Shown: positions 16,830 through 25,354 of the stretch, piece by piece
Numbering within the stretch: position 1 is the first letter of the stretch
How the letters are laid out: each line of letters starts with the position of its first letter
Assembly: GCF_015163665.1 (NCBI RefSeq)
Contig: NZ_JADEUG010000009.1
Coordinates: 1-64,000 of the forward strand
DNA: 64,000 nucleotides
Reading direction: 5' to 3'
DNA from: Xenorhabdus sp. BG5
GTDB taxonomy: Bacteria; Pseudomonadota; Gammaproteobacteria; Enterobacterales; Enterobacteriaceae
Position numbers and translations under genes: made by a program
Notes under the pieces: generated by a model
The model's input: the letters and a program-made list of their open reading frames with translations, nothing else
Databases searched by the model: none
What the model was told of the DNA's origin: nothing

Positions 16830-19187
16830 ATGAATGTAAGAGGTAAGAATGCAGTAGTCAGTCAAAATGCAGTGACCGTAACGGGTAAGAATATCGTATG
16901 TATTGGCGGTGGACCGGCGGGATTGTATTTTAGTCTGCTGATGAAGTTGCAAAATCCTGATAATCGTGTCGTGGTCATCGAGCGCAATCGTCCGTATGAC
17001 ACTTTTGGCTGGGGTGTGGTGTTTTCGGATGCAACATTGGAAAACTTGCATCAGGCTGATCCGGTGTCGGCTGAAATTATCAGGGAGGAATTTAGTCGTT
17101 GGGATGATATTGATATCCACTTTAAGGGAACTGTAAATCGTAGTGGCGGTCATGGATTTATTGGCATTGGCCGTAAAAAGTTACTGAATATCCTGCAAGA
17201 TCGTTGCGACGAAGTCGGGGTTGAATTGCTGTTTGAAACGCAGGTTGAGGATGAGCAGGAGATTGCCCGTCAATATCATGCAGATTTGCTGATTGCCTCT
17301 GATGGGATTAATAGCCAGATACGCACTCGTTATGCCAAATCTTTCCGGCCTGATATTGACCAACGCCATTGCCGTTTTGTCTGGCTGGGGACGCGTAAAA
17401 TTTTTGATGCGTTTACGTTTCTGTTTGTGGAAACCGAATATGGCTGGTTTCAGGTTCACGCCTACCAATTTCAGGAAGGCTTATCGACTTTTATTGTCGA
17501 GACAACGGAAGAGACCTGGTTGGCTGCGGGGATCGACAAAATGTCACAGGAAGAGGGCATTGCGTATTGCGAAAAAATATTCGCACCGTGGCTGGATGGA
17601 CATCCCTTAATCTCCAATGCTACCCATTTGCGGGGCGCCGCCATTTGGATACGTTTTCCTCGTATCATTTGTGCGAACTGGGTGCACTGGATCAAAGAGG
17701 ACGATAGCGGCAAAAATATCCCGATTGTGTTAATGGGAGATGCCGCCCATACCGCCCATTTTTCCATTGGCTCCGGCACAAAATTGGCATTAGAAGATGC
17801 GATTGAACTGGCAAACAGCCTGAAAGCCCATCAGGGGAATTGGCTGGCGGGGTTGTCCGATTACCAACAATCGCGCAGTGTGGAAGTGCTGAAAATTCAG
17901 AATGCCGCCCGTAATTCAACGGAGTGGTTCGAAAATGTCGCACGCTATGAACGTTTTTCGCCTGAACAATTCGCTTATTCATTGCTGACACGCTCACAAC
18001 GCATTTCCCATGAAAATTTGCGCTTGAGAGATAGGGCATGGTTGGAAAATTATGAGCGCGGGTTTGCCAAAAAATTTCGCCTATCTTCACCATTAACTCC
18101 ACCGTTGCTGACACCTTATCAGGTACGCGGCGTGCGTTTAAAAAATCGGGTTGTGGTCTCTCCCACGCTGCTTTATAGCGCCGTGGAGGGCGTTCCGGGG
18201 CCATTCCATCTGGTTCACCTTGGCAACAGGGCATTGGGCGGCGCGGGTCTGGTGATCGCTGAAATGACGGCCATTTCGCCGCAAGCGCGTGTCACGCCTG
18301 CCTGTACGGGATTGTGGAACGATCAGCAAGTGCAAGCGTGGAAGGCGATCACCGATTTTGTCCACCAACATTCTGACTCGTTGATAGGCATCCAACTGGG
18401 ACACGCGGGAAGACGGGGGTCAACCCAATTGGGGTGGGAACAATCTGATCACCCTTTGCCAGAGGGTAATTGGCCTTTGGTTTCGGCATCGGCCTTGCCC
18501 TATTTAGCCGGGATTTCACAAGTGCCGGCAGAGTTGACCAAGACACAACTACAAGAAATGACGGAGCAGTTTGTTGCAGCAACCCACCGTGCCATCAAAG
18601 CCGGTTTTGACTGGCTGGAGATCCAGGCCGCTCACGGTTATCTGCTCTCCAGTTTTATCTCCCCGCTGACTAATCAGCGCGATGACGAATATGGCGGTTC
18701 GCTGGAAAACCGGCTTCGTTTCCCATTGGCCGTTTTCAAGGCGGTACGTGAGGTTTGGCCGGCTGATTTACCGATATCGGTGCGTATTTCTGCCACGGAT
18801 TGGGTGGAAGGGGGAACGACGGTTGATGAAGCCGTAGAGATTGCCCGTCGTTTCCGTGAAGCCGGCGTGGATATGGTGGATTGTTCCACGGGGGAAGTTT
18901 CTGCTGATCAGAAGCCGATTTACGGGCGCATGTACCAGACTCCGATGGCTGATCGCATTCGCAATGAAGGCAATGTGCCGGTGATTGCGGTCGGTGCAAT
19001 TACAGATGCTGATCAAATCAACGGCATTATCGCTTCGGGGCGCGCTGATCTCTGTGCCTTATCCCGCCCATTCTTATCTAATGCGGCCTGGCTACTGCAT
19101 GAATGCGCCAGATATGGCTGGACGGGCATCGATTGGCCAAAACCTTATCTTTACGGCAGAGCGCAACTGATTAAAAAACCACTCTAG
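16830..19187 (+). CDS. Bifunctional aryl-CoA hydroxylase / Old-Yellow-Enzyme-type oxidoreductase (salicylyl-CoA 5-hydroxylase or 2-aminobenzoyl-CoA monooxygenase family)
   Basis: A 785-residue natural fusion. Residues about 24-400 are a class A flavin monooxygenase: IVCIGGGPAGLYFSLL for the dinucleotide fold and VLMGDAAHTAHFSIGSGTKL for the second FAD contact. Residues about 425-780 are an OYE-type TIM barrel (LTPYQVRGVRLKNRVVVSP, IQLGHAGRRGS, AAHGYLLSSFISPLTNQR). This two-domain layout is the one in 2-aminobenzoyl-CoA monooxygenase/reductase and in proteins annotated as salicylyl-CoA 5-hydroxylase. With a gentisate-type dioxygenase two bases short of ten downstream, 5-hydroxylation of salicylyl-CoA is the simplest reading. 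Anthraniloyl-CoA is the main alternative. Confidence 0.85.
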   Translation: MNVRGKNAVVSQNAVTVTGKNIVCIGGGPAGLYFSLLMKLQNPDNRVVVIERNRPYDTFGWGVVFSDATLENLHQADPVSAEIIREEFSRWDDIDIHFKGTVNRSGGHGFIGIGRKKLLNILQDRCDEVGVELLFETQVEDEQEIARQYHADLLIASDGINSQIRTRYAKSFRPDIDQRHCRFVWLGTRKIFDAFTFLFVETEYGWFQVHAYQFQEGLSTFIVETTEETWLAAGIDKMSQEEGIAYCEKIFAPWLDGHPLISNATHLRGAAIWIRFPRIICANWVHWIKEDDSGKNIPIVLMGDAAHTAHFSIGSGTKLALEDAIELANSLKAHQGNWLAGLSDYQQSRSVEVLKIQNAARNSTEWFENVARYERFSPEQFAYSLLTRSQRISHENLRLRDRAWLENYERGFAKKFRLSSPLTPPLLTPYQVRGVRLKNRVVVSPTLLYSAVEGVPGPFHLVHLGNRALGGAGLVIAEMTAISPQARVTPACTGLWNDQQVQAWKAITDFVHQHSDSLIGIQLGHAGRRGSTQLGWEQSDHPLPEGNWPLVSASALPYLAGISQVPAELTKTQLQEMTEQFVAATHRAIKAGFDWLEIQAAHGYLLSSFISPLTNQRDDEYGGSLENRLRFPLAVFKAVREVWPADLPISVRISATDWVEGGTTVDEAVEIARRFREAGVDMVDCSTGEVSADQKPIYGRMYQTPMADRIRNEGNVPVIAVGAITDADQINGIIASGRADLCALSRPFLSNAAWLLHECARYGWTGIDWPKPYLYGRAQLIKKPL

Positions 19188-19196
19188 GAGATAGCT

Positions 19197-20336
19197 ATGT
19201 CTCAACAAGAAAATATCCAAGCTCATGATCAATACAGGGAAGATATTATCGGCCGTGCCAATGTGGTCGATAGCCCTGAACTGCTGGCGTATTACAGGGA
19301 GTTGGGAAAATACCGGACAGGGGCACTCTGGACCATCGCCAATAAAATAGAACCCTGGCAACCTAAATCAGCCTCAGTGCCGGTACTTTGGCGTTACCGT
19401 GATCTGCGTGAGCACGTTTTAAAATCTGCCGATTTAGTGACACCGGAAAAAGCGGGTCGTCGTGTGGTCTATCTGAACAATTCGGGAGAGCCAGGCGCCT
19501 CTACCGCTGTTGGCTTGCTCTATTCCGGTCTCCAGACCATGCGGCCGGGGGAAGCGGCATCGGCACATGCCCACTCCTCTTCTGCCCTGCGTTTCATCAT
19601 GGAAGGACGCGGTGCTTACACCATTGTTGATGGTCAGAAAATGTCGTTGGGAGCGAATGATTTTGTCTTAACCCCGAATGGCACCTGGCATGAGCATGGT
19701 GTTGAGCCTGATGGCTCGCAATGTATCTGGCAGGATGGCCTGGATATACCGCTGGTTAACATATTGGAAGCGGGTTTTTATAAGGTACATCCTGATTTGC
19801 GTCAGGCAGTGACTGAACCTGTGAATTCTTCTATTGCACTTTGGGGTGTTCCCGCTTTGCGTCCACAAAATGTTGGCTGGGATAAACCTTATTCTCCGTT
19901 GTTCAGATACCAATGGGAGCCAACTTATGAAGCTTTGCAGCGTTATGCCTGTGTTTCGGATGGATCGCCTTTTGATGACATTTTGATGCATTACGCCAAT
20001 CCGCTAACCGGCGGTCATGTGATGCCGACTCTTGGCGCCAGTATGCAGTTGTTGCGCCCTGGTTTTGTGGGTAAGGCACATCGTCATACCGGCAGTTTTA
20101 TCTATCAAGTGGCAAAAGGAAAAGGTTATTCCGTGATTGATGGTCAACGATTTGACTGGCAGGAGCGGGATATTTTCTGCGTTCCTTCATGGGCATTTCA
20201 TGAGCATGTGAATGTTTCACAAACGGATGATGCTTGCCTGTTCTGTTTCAACGACTTGCCCGTTATGCAGGCATTGCAATTGTATTACGAAGAAGCCCTG
20301 ACTGATAACGATGGGCACCAACGAGTGAGAGGATAA
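19197..20336 (+). CDS. Gentisate 1,2-dioxygenase family enzyme
   Basis: A 379-residue bicupin ring-cleavage dioxygenase. The N-terminal cupin has iron ligands of the HxH type at residues 124 and 126 (SAHAHSSSALRFIMEG) and the third histidine at about 165 (GTWHEHG). The second cupin has GKAHRHTGSFIYQVAKG and WAFHEHV. Members open gentisate (2,5-dihydroxybenzoate) between C1 and C2 to maleylpyruvate; relatives accept 1-hydroxy-2-naphthoate, salicylate or 5-substituted anthranilates. Length is normal. It lies nine bases after the hydroxylase stop, with GGAG as ribosome-binding site. Confidence 0.88.
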   Translation: MSQQENIQAHDQYREDIIGRANVVDSPELLAYYRELGKYRTGALWTIANKIEPWQPKSASVPVLWRYRDLREHVLKSADLVTPEKAGRRVVYLNNSGEPGASTAVGLLYSGLQTMRPGEAASAHAHSSSALRFIMEGRGAYTIVDGQKMSLGANDFVLTPNGTWHEHGVEPDGSQCIWQDGLDIPLVNILEAGFYKVHPDLRQAVTEPVNSSIALWGVPALRPQNVGWDKPYSPLFRYQWEPTYEALQRYACVSDGSPFDDILMHYANPLTGGHVMPTLGASMQLLRPGFVGKAHRHTGSFIYQVAKGKGYSVIDGQRFDWQERDIFCVPSWAFHEHVNVSQTDDACLFCFNDLPVMQALQLYYEEALTDNDGHQRVRG

Positions 20337-20339
20337 AAG

Positions 20340-21251
20340 ATGCGTTTAATCACTTACCGTTCAGAAGTCACGGCTGCCGCGCGATTAGGGGCGGTTGTCA
20401 ATGATCACGTCGTCGATCTGGCAAAGCTGGCTGCCCATACCGGTCATCGATTGCCGGATAACATGCTGGAGTTTATTGATCTGGGACCATTAGCAGTCAG
20501 GAGCACAACAGCGCTGTTAGATTCCTTTAAGGGTTTGTGGCCTACGGGCGTTTCACAGCCATTACAGAATGTGAAAATTCTCGCTCCTATTCCTCGCCCG
20601 CGGAAAAACCTCTTTGGTATCGGCCTGAACTATGTTGAACATGTGGCAGAATCCAACCGCTCTTTGGATACGGCAAAAGATCTGCCAAAAGAGCCGGTCA
20701 TTTTCTCTAAACCACCAACGACAGTGATTGGGCCTGGCGATGCGATTGAGCATAACAGTGAGATCACAGCGCAATTGGATTGGGAAGTGGAACTGGCGGT
20801 GATTATCGGCACCCGCGCCAAAGGGGTATCGGAAGCTGAGGCGTTGAAATATGTTTTCGGCTACAGCCTGATAATCGATATGAGCGCCCGTGATTGCCGT
20901 CGGGCGGGGCAGTGGATCTACTCCAAAGGGCAGGATACCTACGCCCCTTTTGGCCCTTGCATCGTCACGGCTGATGAAATTTCTGATCCCCAAGATCTGG
21001 CGCTGAGCCTGAAAGTCAATGGCGTGACCAAACAGGATTCCAATACGCGCCATATGTTGTTCAAGGTCAATACGTTGATTGCGGATATTAGTAAAGGCAT
21101 CACGCTGGAGCCGGGAGATATCATTGCTACCGGCACACCGGAAGGTGTCGGGGCAGGGCGTGATCCACAAGAATGGCTATGGCCGGGGGATGTTGTTGAA
21201 GCCTACCTTGAAAAGGTCGGTCATTTGCGTCACTCCGTGATTGCGGTGTAA
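20340..21251 (+). CDS. Fumarylacetoacetate hydrolase family protein (maleyl- or fumarylpyruvate hydrolase)
   Basis: A 303-residue FAH-fold hydrolase. The metal site reads LDWEVELAV (Glu149, Glu151) with Asp180 following in GYSLIIDMSARD, and TGTPEGVGAG is the family's oxyanion-region loop. It should cleave the acylpyruvate made by the preceding dioxygenase to pyruvate plus a four-carbon dicarboxylate. There is no glutathione- or mycothiol-dependent maleylpyruvate isomerase in the operon, so it may act directly on maleylpyruvate and release maleate. It starts three bases after the dioxygenase stop. Confidence 0.88.
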   Translation: MRLITYRSEVTAAARLGAVVNDHVVDLAKLAAHTGHRLPDNMLEFIDLGPLAVRSTTALLDSFKGLWPTGVSQPLQNVKILAPIPRPRKNLFGIGLNYVEHVAESNRSLDTAKDLPKEPVIFSKPPTTVIGPGDAIEHNSEITAQLDWEVELAVIIGTRAKGVSEAEALKYVFGYSLIIDMSARDCRRAGQWIYSKGQDTYAPFGPCIVTADEISDPQDLALSLKVNGVTKQDSNTRHMLFKVNTLIADISKGITLEPGDIIATGTPEGVGAGRDPQEWLWPGDVVEAYLEKVGHLRHSVIAV

Positions 21252-21281
21252 GTCAAGCATAAGCTAAAACAGGAGCCTGAT

Positions 21282-22271
21282 ATGCTGAAACTTCCTGAGT
21301 TCAAGGCGGCTGCGGTACAGGCTGCGCCTGTCTTTCTGGATACAGAGGCGACGGTTGATCTCGTTTGTCGGCTGATCCAGGAAGCAGCAGATAAAGGGGC
21401 CAGTTTGGTGGCTTTTCCCGAAGTATTTGTTTCGGGTTACCCCTATTGGAACTGGGTAATGACCCCAATACAAGGCAGTCCGTGGTTTGAGAAACTGTGC
21501 AAATCTGCCATTGAAGTCCCAGGGCCGGAGATCAACAAAATCGCCCTGGCTGCGGCTCGTCATCATATCAACGTTGTGGTTGGGGTTAATGAGCGCAGTC
21601 CTAACGGCATAGCAACACTCTATAACACGCTGGTGACTATTTCTGATGAAGGAAACATTCTGGGGCGTCACCGTAAGCTGGTGCCGACATGGGCGGAAAA
21701 ACTGACATGGGCGAATGGTGATGCGGCTTCGTTAAAAGTGCATGATACCCGTATCGGGCCATTGGGCGTGCTGGCCTGTGGTGAAAATACCAATCCGTTA
21801 GCGCGTTTTTCCTTGTTGTCTCAGGGGGAATTGGTCCATGTTGCCAGCTATATTTCCCTGCCGGTTGCACCAGCAGATTATGATATGGCTGAGGCGATCC
21901 GTTTGCGGGCGGCAGCCCATTGTTTTGAAGGCAAGGTGTTTACCATCGTCTCCTGCTCCACGATTTCACCGGAAATTGTCACAGCGATGTCGGCCACCCA
22001 TCCTGAAGCAGAAGCGTTACTGGCACGTTCTAATAGTGCATTTACCGGCATTATTGGGCCTGATGGACGCGTGATGGGTGATCCCTTGATTGATAAAGAG
22101 GGGATCGTCTATGCGCATATTGACCTGAACCGCTGTATTCAGCCTCGCCAAATGCACGATATCACGGGGCATTACAACCGATTTGATATCTTCGATCTCA
22201 AAGTGAACCGTCATCCAATGCGTGCGATCCGATTTACTGATCTGCCCGCCGATCAGGGGGATCTCCCATGA
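21282..22271 (+). CDS. Nitrilase-family C-N hydrolase
   Basis: A 329-residue nitrilase-superfamily enzyme with the complete catalytic set: Glu47 (AFPEVFVSGYP), Lys132 (HRKLVPTW) and Cys166 (LACGENTNPLARF). The ACGENTNPLAR block is typical of branch-1 nitrilases (aliphatic nitrilases, arylacetonitrilases, cyanide-type enzymes) and not of amidases or carbamoylases. Its role in an aromatic operon is not obvious; it might release an aryl acid or oxoacid from a nitrile. Its stop overlaps the next start by four bases, so it is co-translated with the isomerase gene. Confidence 0.85.
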   Translation: MLKLPEFKAAAVQAAPVFLDTEATVDLVCRLIQEAADKGASLVAFPEVFVSGYPYWNWVMTPIQGSPWFEKLCKSAIEVPGPEINKIALAAARHHINVVVGVNERSPNGIATLYNTLVTISDEGNILGRHRKLVPTWAEKLTWANGDAASLKVHDTRIGPLGVLACGENTNPLARFSLLSQGELVHVASYISLPVAPADYDMAEAIRLRAAAHCFEGKVFTIVSCSTISPEIVTAMSATHPEAEALLARSNSAFTGIIGPDGRVMGDPLIDKEGIVYAHIDLNRCIQPRQMHDITGHYNRFDIFDLKVNRHPMRAIRFTDLPADQGDLP

Positions 22272-23023
22272 ATAACACACCGCATTTTCGCGTGGGGCTG
22301 ATTGTTCCTTCATCGAATACGACAATGGAAACAGAAATTCCCGCTATCCTGCACGCCCGTGAAGTCGTAAACCCTGAACGTTTTACCTTTCATTCCAGTC
22401 GAATGAGAATGAAAACAGTCACAAAAGCGGAACTGGCGGCCATGGATGCAGACAGTGATCACTGTGCGCTTGAGTTATCGGATGCCGCGGTTGATGTGCT
22501 GGGATATGCCTGTTTAGTGGCGATTATGAGCATGGGACAGGGATATCACCGGATCGCTGAAAAGCGCCTCCATCTGCGGACGCTAGAAAATGGACATCCG
22601 GCACCGGTTGTGACCAGTGCGGGGGCGTTGGTAGATGGGTTACATGCTTTGGGGGCGAAACGGATCTCCATACTGACGCCCTATATGAAACCATTGACTC
22701 AGTTAGTCATTGATTACATTGAAAATGAGGGGATCGAAGTTATCGACAGCATTTCGCTGGAGATCCCCGATAATCTTGCCGTCGGGCGACAAGATCCCCT
22801 CGCACCCGTAGAGATTACCAAACGGCTAAACAGTAATGTGGATGTGATTGTGGCTTCCGCTTGTGTACAAATGCCTTCTCTGGCGTCAGTAGCGCTGATC
22901 GAAGAGCGGGTTGGACTGCCTGTTATTTCTTCATCTGTGGCGACAACCTACATGATATTGAAACAGCTTGGGTTAAATACATACGTTCCGCGATTTGGAT
23001 CACTGTTGTCAGGAAGATATTGA
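22268..23023 (+). CDS. Maleate isomerase / Asp-Glu racemase superfamily
   Basis: A 251-residue protein of the arylmalonate decarboxylase/maleate cis-trans isomerase branch. The start GLIVPSSNTTMETEIP and the two catalytic-type cysteines, Cys82 (GYACLVAIMSMG) and Cys199 (VASACVQMPSL), match maleate isomerases. Maleate to fumarate would complete a gentisate route in which maleylpyruvate is hydrolysed without prior isomerisation. It is the last gene of the operon and converges on the DUF4056 gene; only a 12-bp palindrome near 23037 is present, not a clear terminator. Confidence 0.82.
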   Translation: MNNTPHFRVGLIVPSSNTTMETEIPAILHAREVVNPERFTFHSSRMRMKTVTKAELAAMDADSDHCALELSDAAVDVLGYACLVAIMSMGQGYHRIAEKRLHLRTLENGHPAPVVTSAGALVDGLHALGAKRISILTPYMKPLTQLVIDYIENEGIEVIDSISLEIPDNLAVGRQDPLAPVEITKRLNSNVDVIVASACVQMPSLASVALIEERVGLPVISSSVATTYMILKQLGLNTYVPRFGSLLSGRY

Positions 23024-23072
23024 TATACCGGTTAATTAGGCATATGCCTCATATATATTGAATAAACGCGTC

Positions 23073-24206
23073 TTATTTAATTAGCAACTGTTTTTCATCT
23101 TCCCGTCGGGCATTTTCCGCCAGCATTTTAAAATCTTTTATTGTCCAATATTGTTTTGGAACAGGCAGATTTTTCATTTCATTGGTTGGCCATAGCTGAA
23201 ATTCAGCCAGTTTATCCAACGAAAAATGCTGATAATGCTTAGGCAGAGACAAGCGCAGGGCAAAGTGTTCTTTACCGAAAGGCATTAATGGTAACCGGTT
23301 GTCCTGGATATCATAATTCCGGTGCAGAACTAAAAATTTCTCAGGAATGCGTTGATAACTGTTCCACCACAAACCATCTACGCTATCAAACATCTCTTTT
23401 GTGCCTGATTTGGGGTAATCTCCAAGTTCATGCAAAGCTATTGGCAAGATCTTCGTCATTGCGTCCGAGAACTGTGCTACAGAAGAAGCGTGGCCTTCCA
23501 GAATCAACGTCAGCGCCAACCGTGCACCCAATAGGTTTGAATAGAGATCTTCCGGGGAAAAAGCCGAAATTCCCTCTGAAAATCCAGGGACTGATTGATA
23601 GCCATACCATTGCGCTATTTCATGCCAGGCGGCAAGTTGAAAAGCGAGTTTAGCCGCTAAATAGGCACTTAGCGTATAGCGTTCAGCCGGATCTTGCGGT
23701 GGCGTAAAAGCAAAAAAATGCATTTTACGCGCGGCAAGTTCATTATTCAGGGTTAATTCCCTCTCTTGACCAAGATGAGCGTAAATCTGGCTAAACAGAT
23801 AAAGCGTATAGTCTGCGGTATCCCTGACATGGGAGATATCAATAAACCCTCCCTTATGGGTATAGAGCAGACCCACTTTTTCATTGCTTACCCCCAACAA
23901 GGCGGCACTGGCACCGATAACACTGTCATTATAGTGATGCTCACCCAATTTCTTGGCTTCGACAATATTGTCGATGTCGTAGAAGGGAATGGGAATATTC
24001 CATAGTTGGGCTTTTAGGTTATAGCCGAAAGCACAGCAAGCCCTTAAACCTTCTGGCGGAGCAATGGGAGGTAATGCATTCCAATTTTGCTGTGACTGCT
24101 CATGGGTATCACTGACAAGGACCGGTTTGACCGGATCAACCGATTGTGGCTGGTTTTGGCATGCCATCAGTAAAAAACAGAGGCAAAGTGTAACGAATAA
24201 TCTCAA
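23073..24206 (-). CDS. DUF4056 family lipoprotein
   Basis: A 377-residue predicted lipoprotein: signal peptide with lipobox LLMAC and lipidated Cys16. The mature part matches the uncharacterised DUF4056 family as I recall it. It shows a conserved central stretch with WHEIAQWYGYQ (HExxxWYG) and GFSEGISAFSPEDLYSN, which looks like a metal-peptidase-like helix, though activity is unproven. It overlaps the upstream barrel gene by four bases and is the last of a three-gene leftward envelope operon. Function unknown. Confidence 0.75.
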   Translation of the reverse strand: MRLFVTLCLCFLLMACQNQPQSVDPVKPVLVSDTHEQSQQNWNALPPIAPPEGLRACCAFGYNLKAQLWNIPIPFYDIDNIVEAKKLGEHHYNDSVIGASAALLGVSNEKVGLLYTHKGGFIDISHVRDTADYTLYLFSQIYAHLGQERELTLNNELAARKMHFFAFTPPQDPAERYTLSAYLAAKLAFQLAAWHEIAQWYGYQSVPGFSEGISAFSPEDLYSNLLGARLALTLILEGHASSVAQFSDAMTKILPIALHELGDYPKSGTKEMFDSVDGLWWNSYQRIPEKFLVLHRNYDIQDNRLPLMPFGKEHFALRLSLPKHYQHFSLDKLAEFQLWPTNEMKNLPVPKQYWTIKDFKMLAENARREDEKQLLIK

Positions 24207-25354
24207 AACGCTTCCCCAACCTGAAAATAGAATCCAGTACTGTCTTTACCGACACCAAAATCTAATCTGACATTCATACGTGGTTTAAACTCGAAACGAT
24301 AGCCAATACCAATAGAAGGAAGCCAATGCTTGGTTCCCAACTGTGAAGGGGAATCTCCCAACGTGCCGGTGCCTATCCAGCCGACCACACCGTGGCGCCA
24401 GTCCAGTTGATGTCTTAACTCTAACTGTGTTGTGAAGATATTGTTGTCACGATAACGCCCTTCATAATACCCGCGCATCCGCTGGCCGTTACCAAGCAGT
24501 GATAGCTGGTTCCACGGGACATCACCTGCGCTGAAACGGGCATAGTTATCGAAGGCCAGGACGGTCTTGTCAGATAACGGGTAATAGGCTGAGAACTGAA
24601 GTTGTGTGGTATGGAAACGGTGATCACTACCTAATTCTGGGGAAAAATAGGTATAAACAATCTCAAATGCTTGTCCGTGTCGTGCATTGGGTAAAAAGTC
24701 CCGTGTATCATAACTGAAGTGGGCACTTACACCGGAACTCATCACGGAACGACCACCGACAGATTGGGCAAAATACCGTTTTGCTCCGCTATTGGGATCA
24801 CTGGCATTGACGGATGAGAAATTCCAACCTAATCCCATATAGGTGGTATTAGCGACGCGGTAGAGAAGTCGCGGATGAATAGCAAATTCTTGTGAACGGT
24901 ATTCCTCTTTGTGACTGTCATTTTTACCGGCATGATAACCTTTTCCCCAATAGTAAGTTGGGGTGTTATTCAGTGTACCGGAAACGAATAACCGCCATTG
25001 GTCACTGGCAAGAAAATTGTAATTGGTAAAGTTCAGGCCAAACGCGCCGGTAGATGAAGCAAAGCCACTGAGTCCCAATGAAGAAGTCTGGCTAATGTGG
25101 TCTGAATGGTCAGGACGGTACAAACCGACCACAGCCACACCAATCCCCATTCCCATTTCAGGGGTGTAGAAAGGACCAGGTAATACGCCCCAGTCAATTT
25201 TTTTGCGGTCATCAAAATGATTACTGCCGCCTAATTCGTTTAACCAACCATCAATTTTTTGCCGGTTAGGCAGGATATCAGCGTGGGCTGATGAAATGGT
25301 AAAGATAAGCAGGCTGGCAATGACCAGCCTTTTGAGCGTTGCAAGGCCAAACAT
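24203..25354 (-). CDS. BamA/TamA-like outer-membrane beta-barrel protein
   Basis: A 383-residue protein with a signal peptide (ending near SAHA) and a C-terminal 16-strand-type barrel of the Omp85/surface antigen D15 class. It has alternating aromatic strands, GNGQRMRGYYEGRYRDNN resembling the conserved RGY loop, and a C-terminal strand ending in F. No POTRA domains fit in the short N-terminus, so this is a POTRA-less member. Such proteins are known but poorly understood. The 1-base stop/start overlap upstream and four-base overlap downstream show tight co-expression with its neighbours. Confidence 0.75.
   Translation of the reverse strand: MFGLATLKRLVIASLLIFTISSAHADILPNRQKIDGWLNELGGSNHFDDRKKIDWGVLPGPFYTPEMGMGIGVAVVGLYRPDHSDHISQTSSLGLSGFASSTGAFGLNFTNYNFLASDQWRLFVSGTLNNTPTYYWGKGYHAGKNDSHKEEYRSQEFAIHPRLLYRVANTTYMGLGWNFSSVNASDPNSGAKRYFAQSVGGRSVMSSGVSAHFSYDTRDFLPNARHGQAFEIVYTYFSPELGSDHRFHTTQLQFSAYYPLSDKTVLAFDNYARFSAGDVPWNQLSLLGNGQRMRGYYEGRYRDNNIFTTQLELRHQLDWRHGVVGWIGTGTLGDSPSQLGTKHWLPSIGIGYRFEFKPRMNVRLDFGVGKDSTGFYFQVGEAF

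Noticed and set aside
20562-21170. 202-codon minus-strand frame opposite the FAH gene
   Set aside because: Antisense shadow of a strongly conserved hydrolase; no promoter or ribosome-binding site.
23025-23060. AGGCATATGCCT palindrome as terminator
   Set aside because: Short stem without a loop or T-run; not a convincing terminator for either converging operon.
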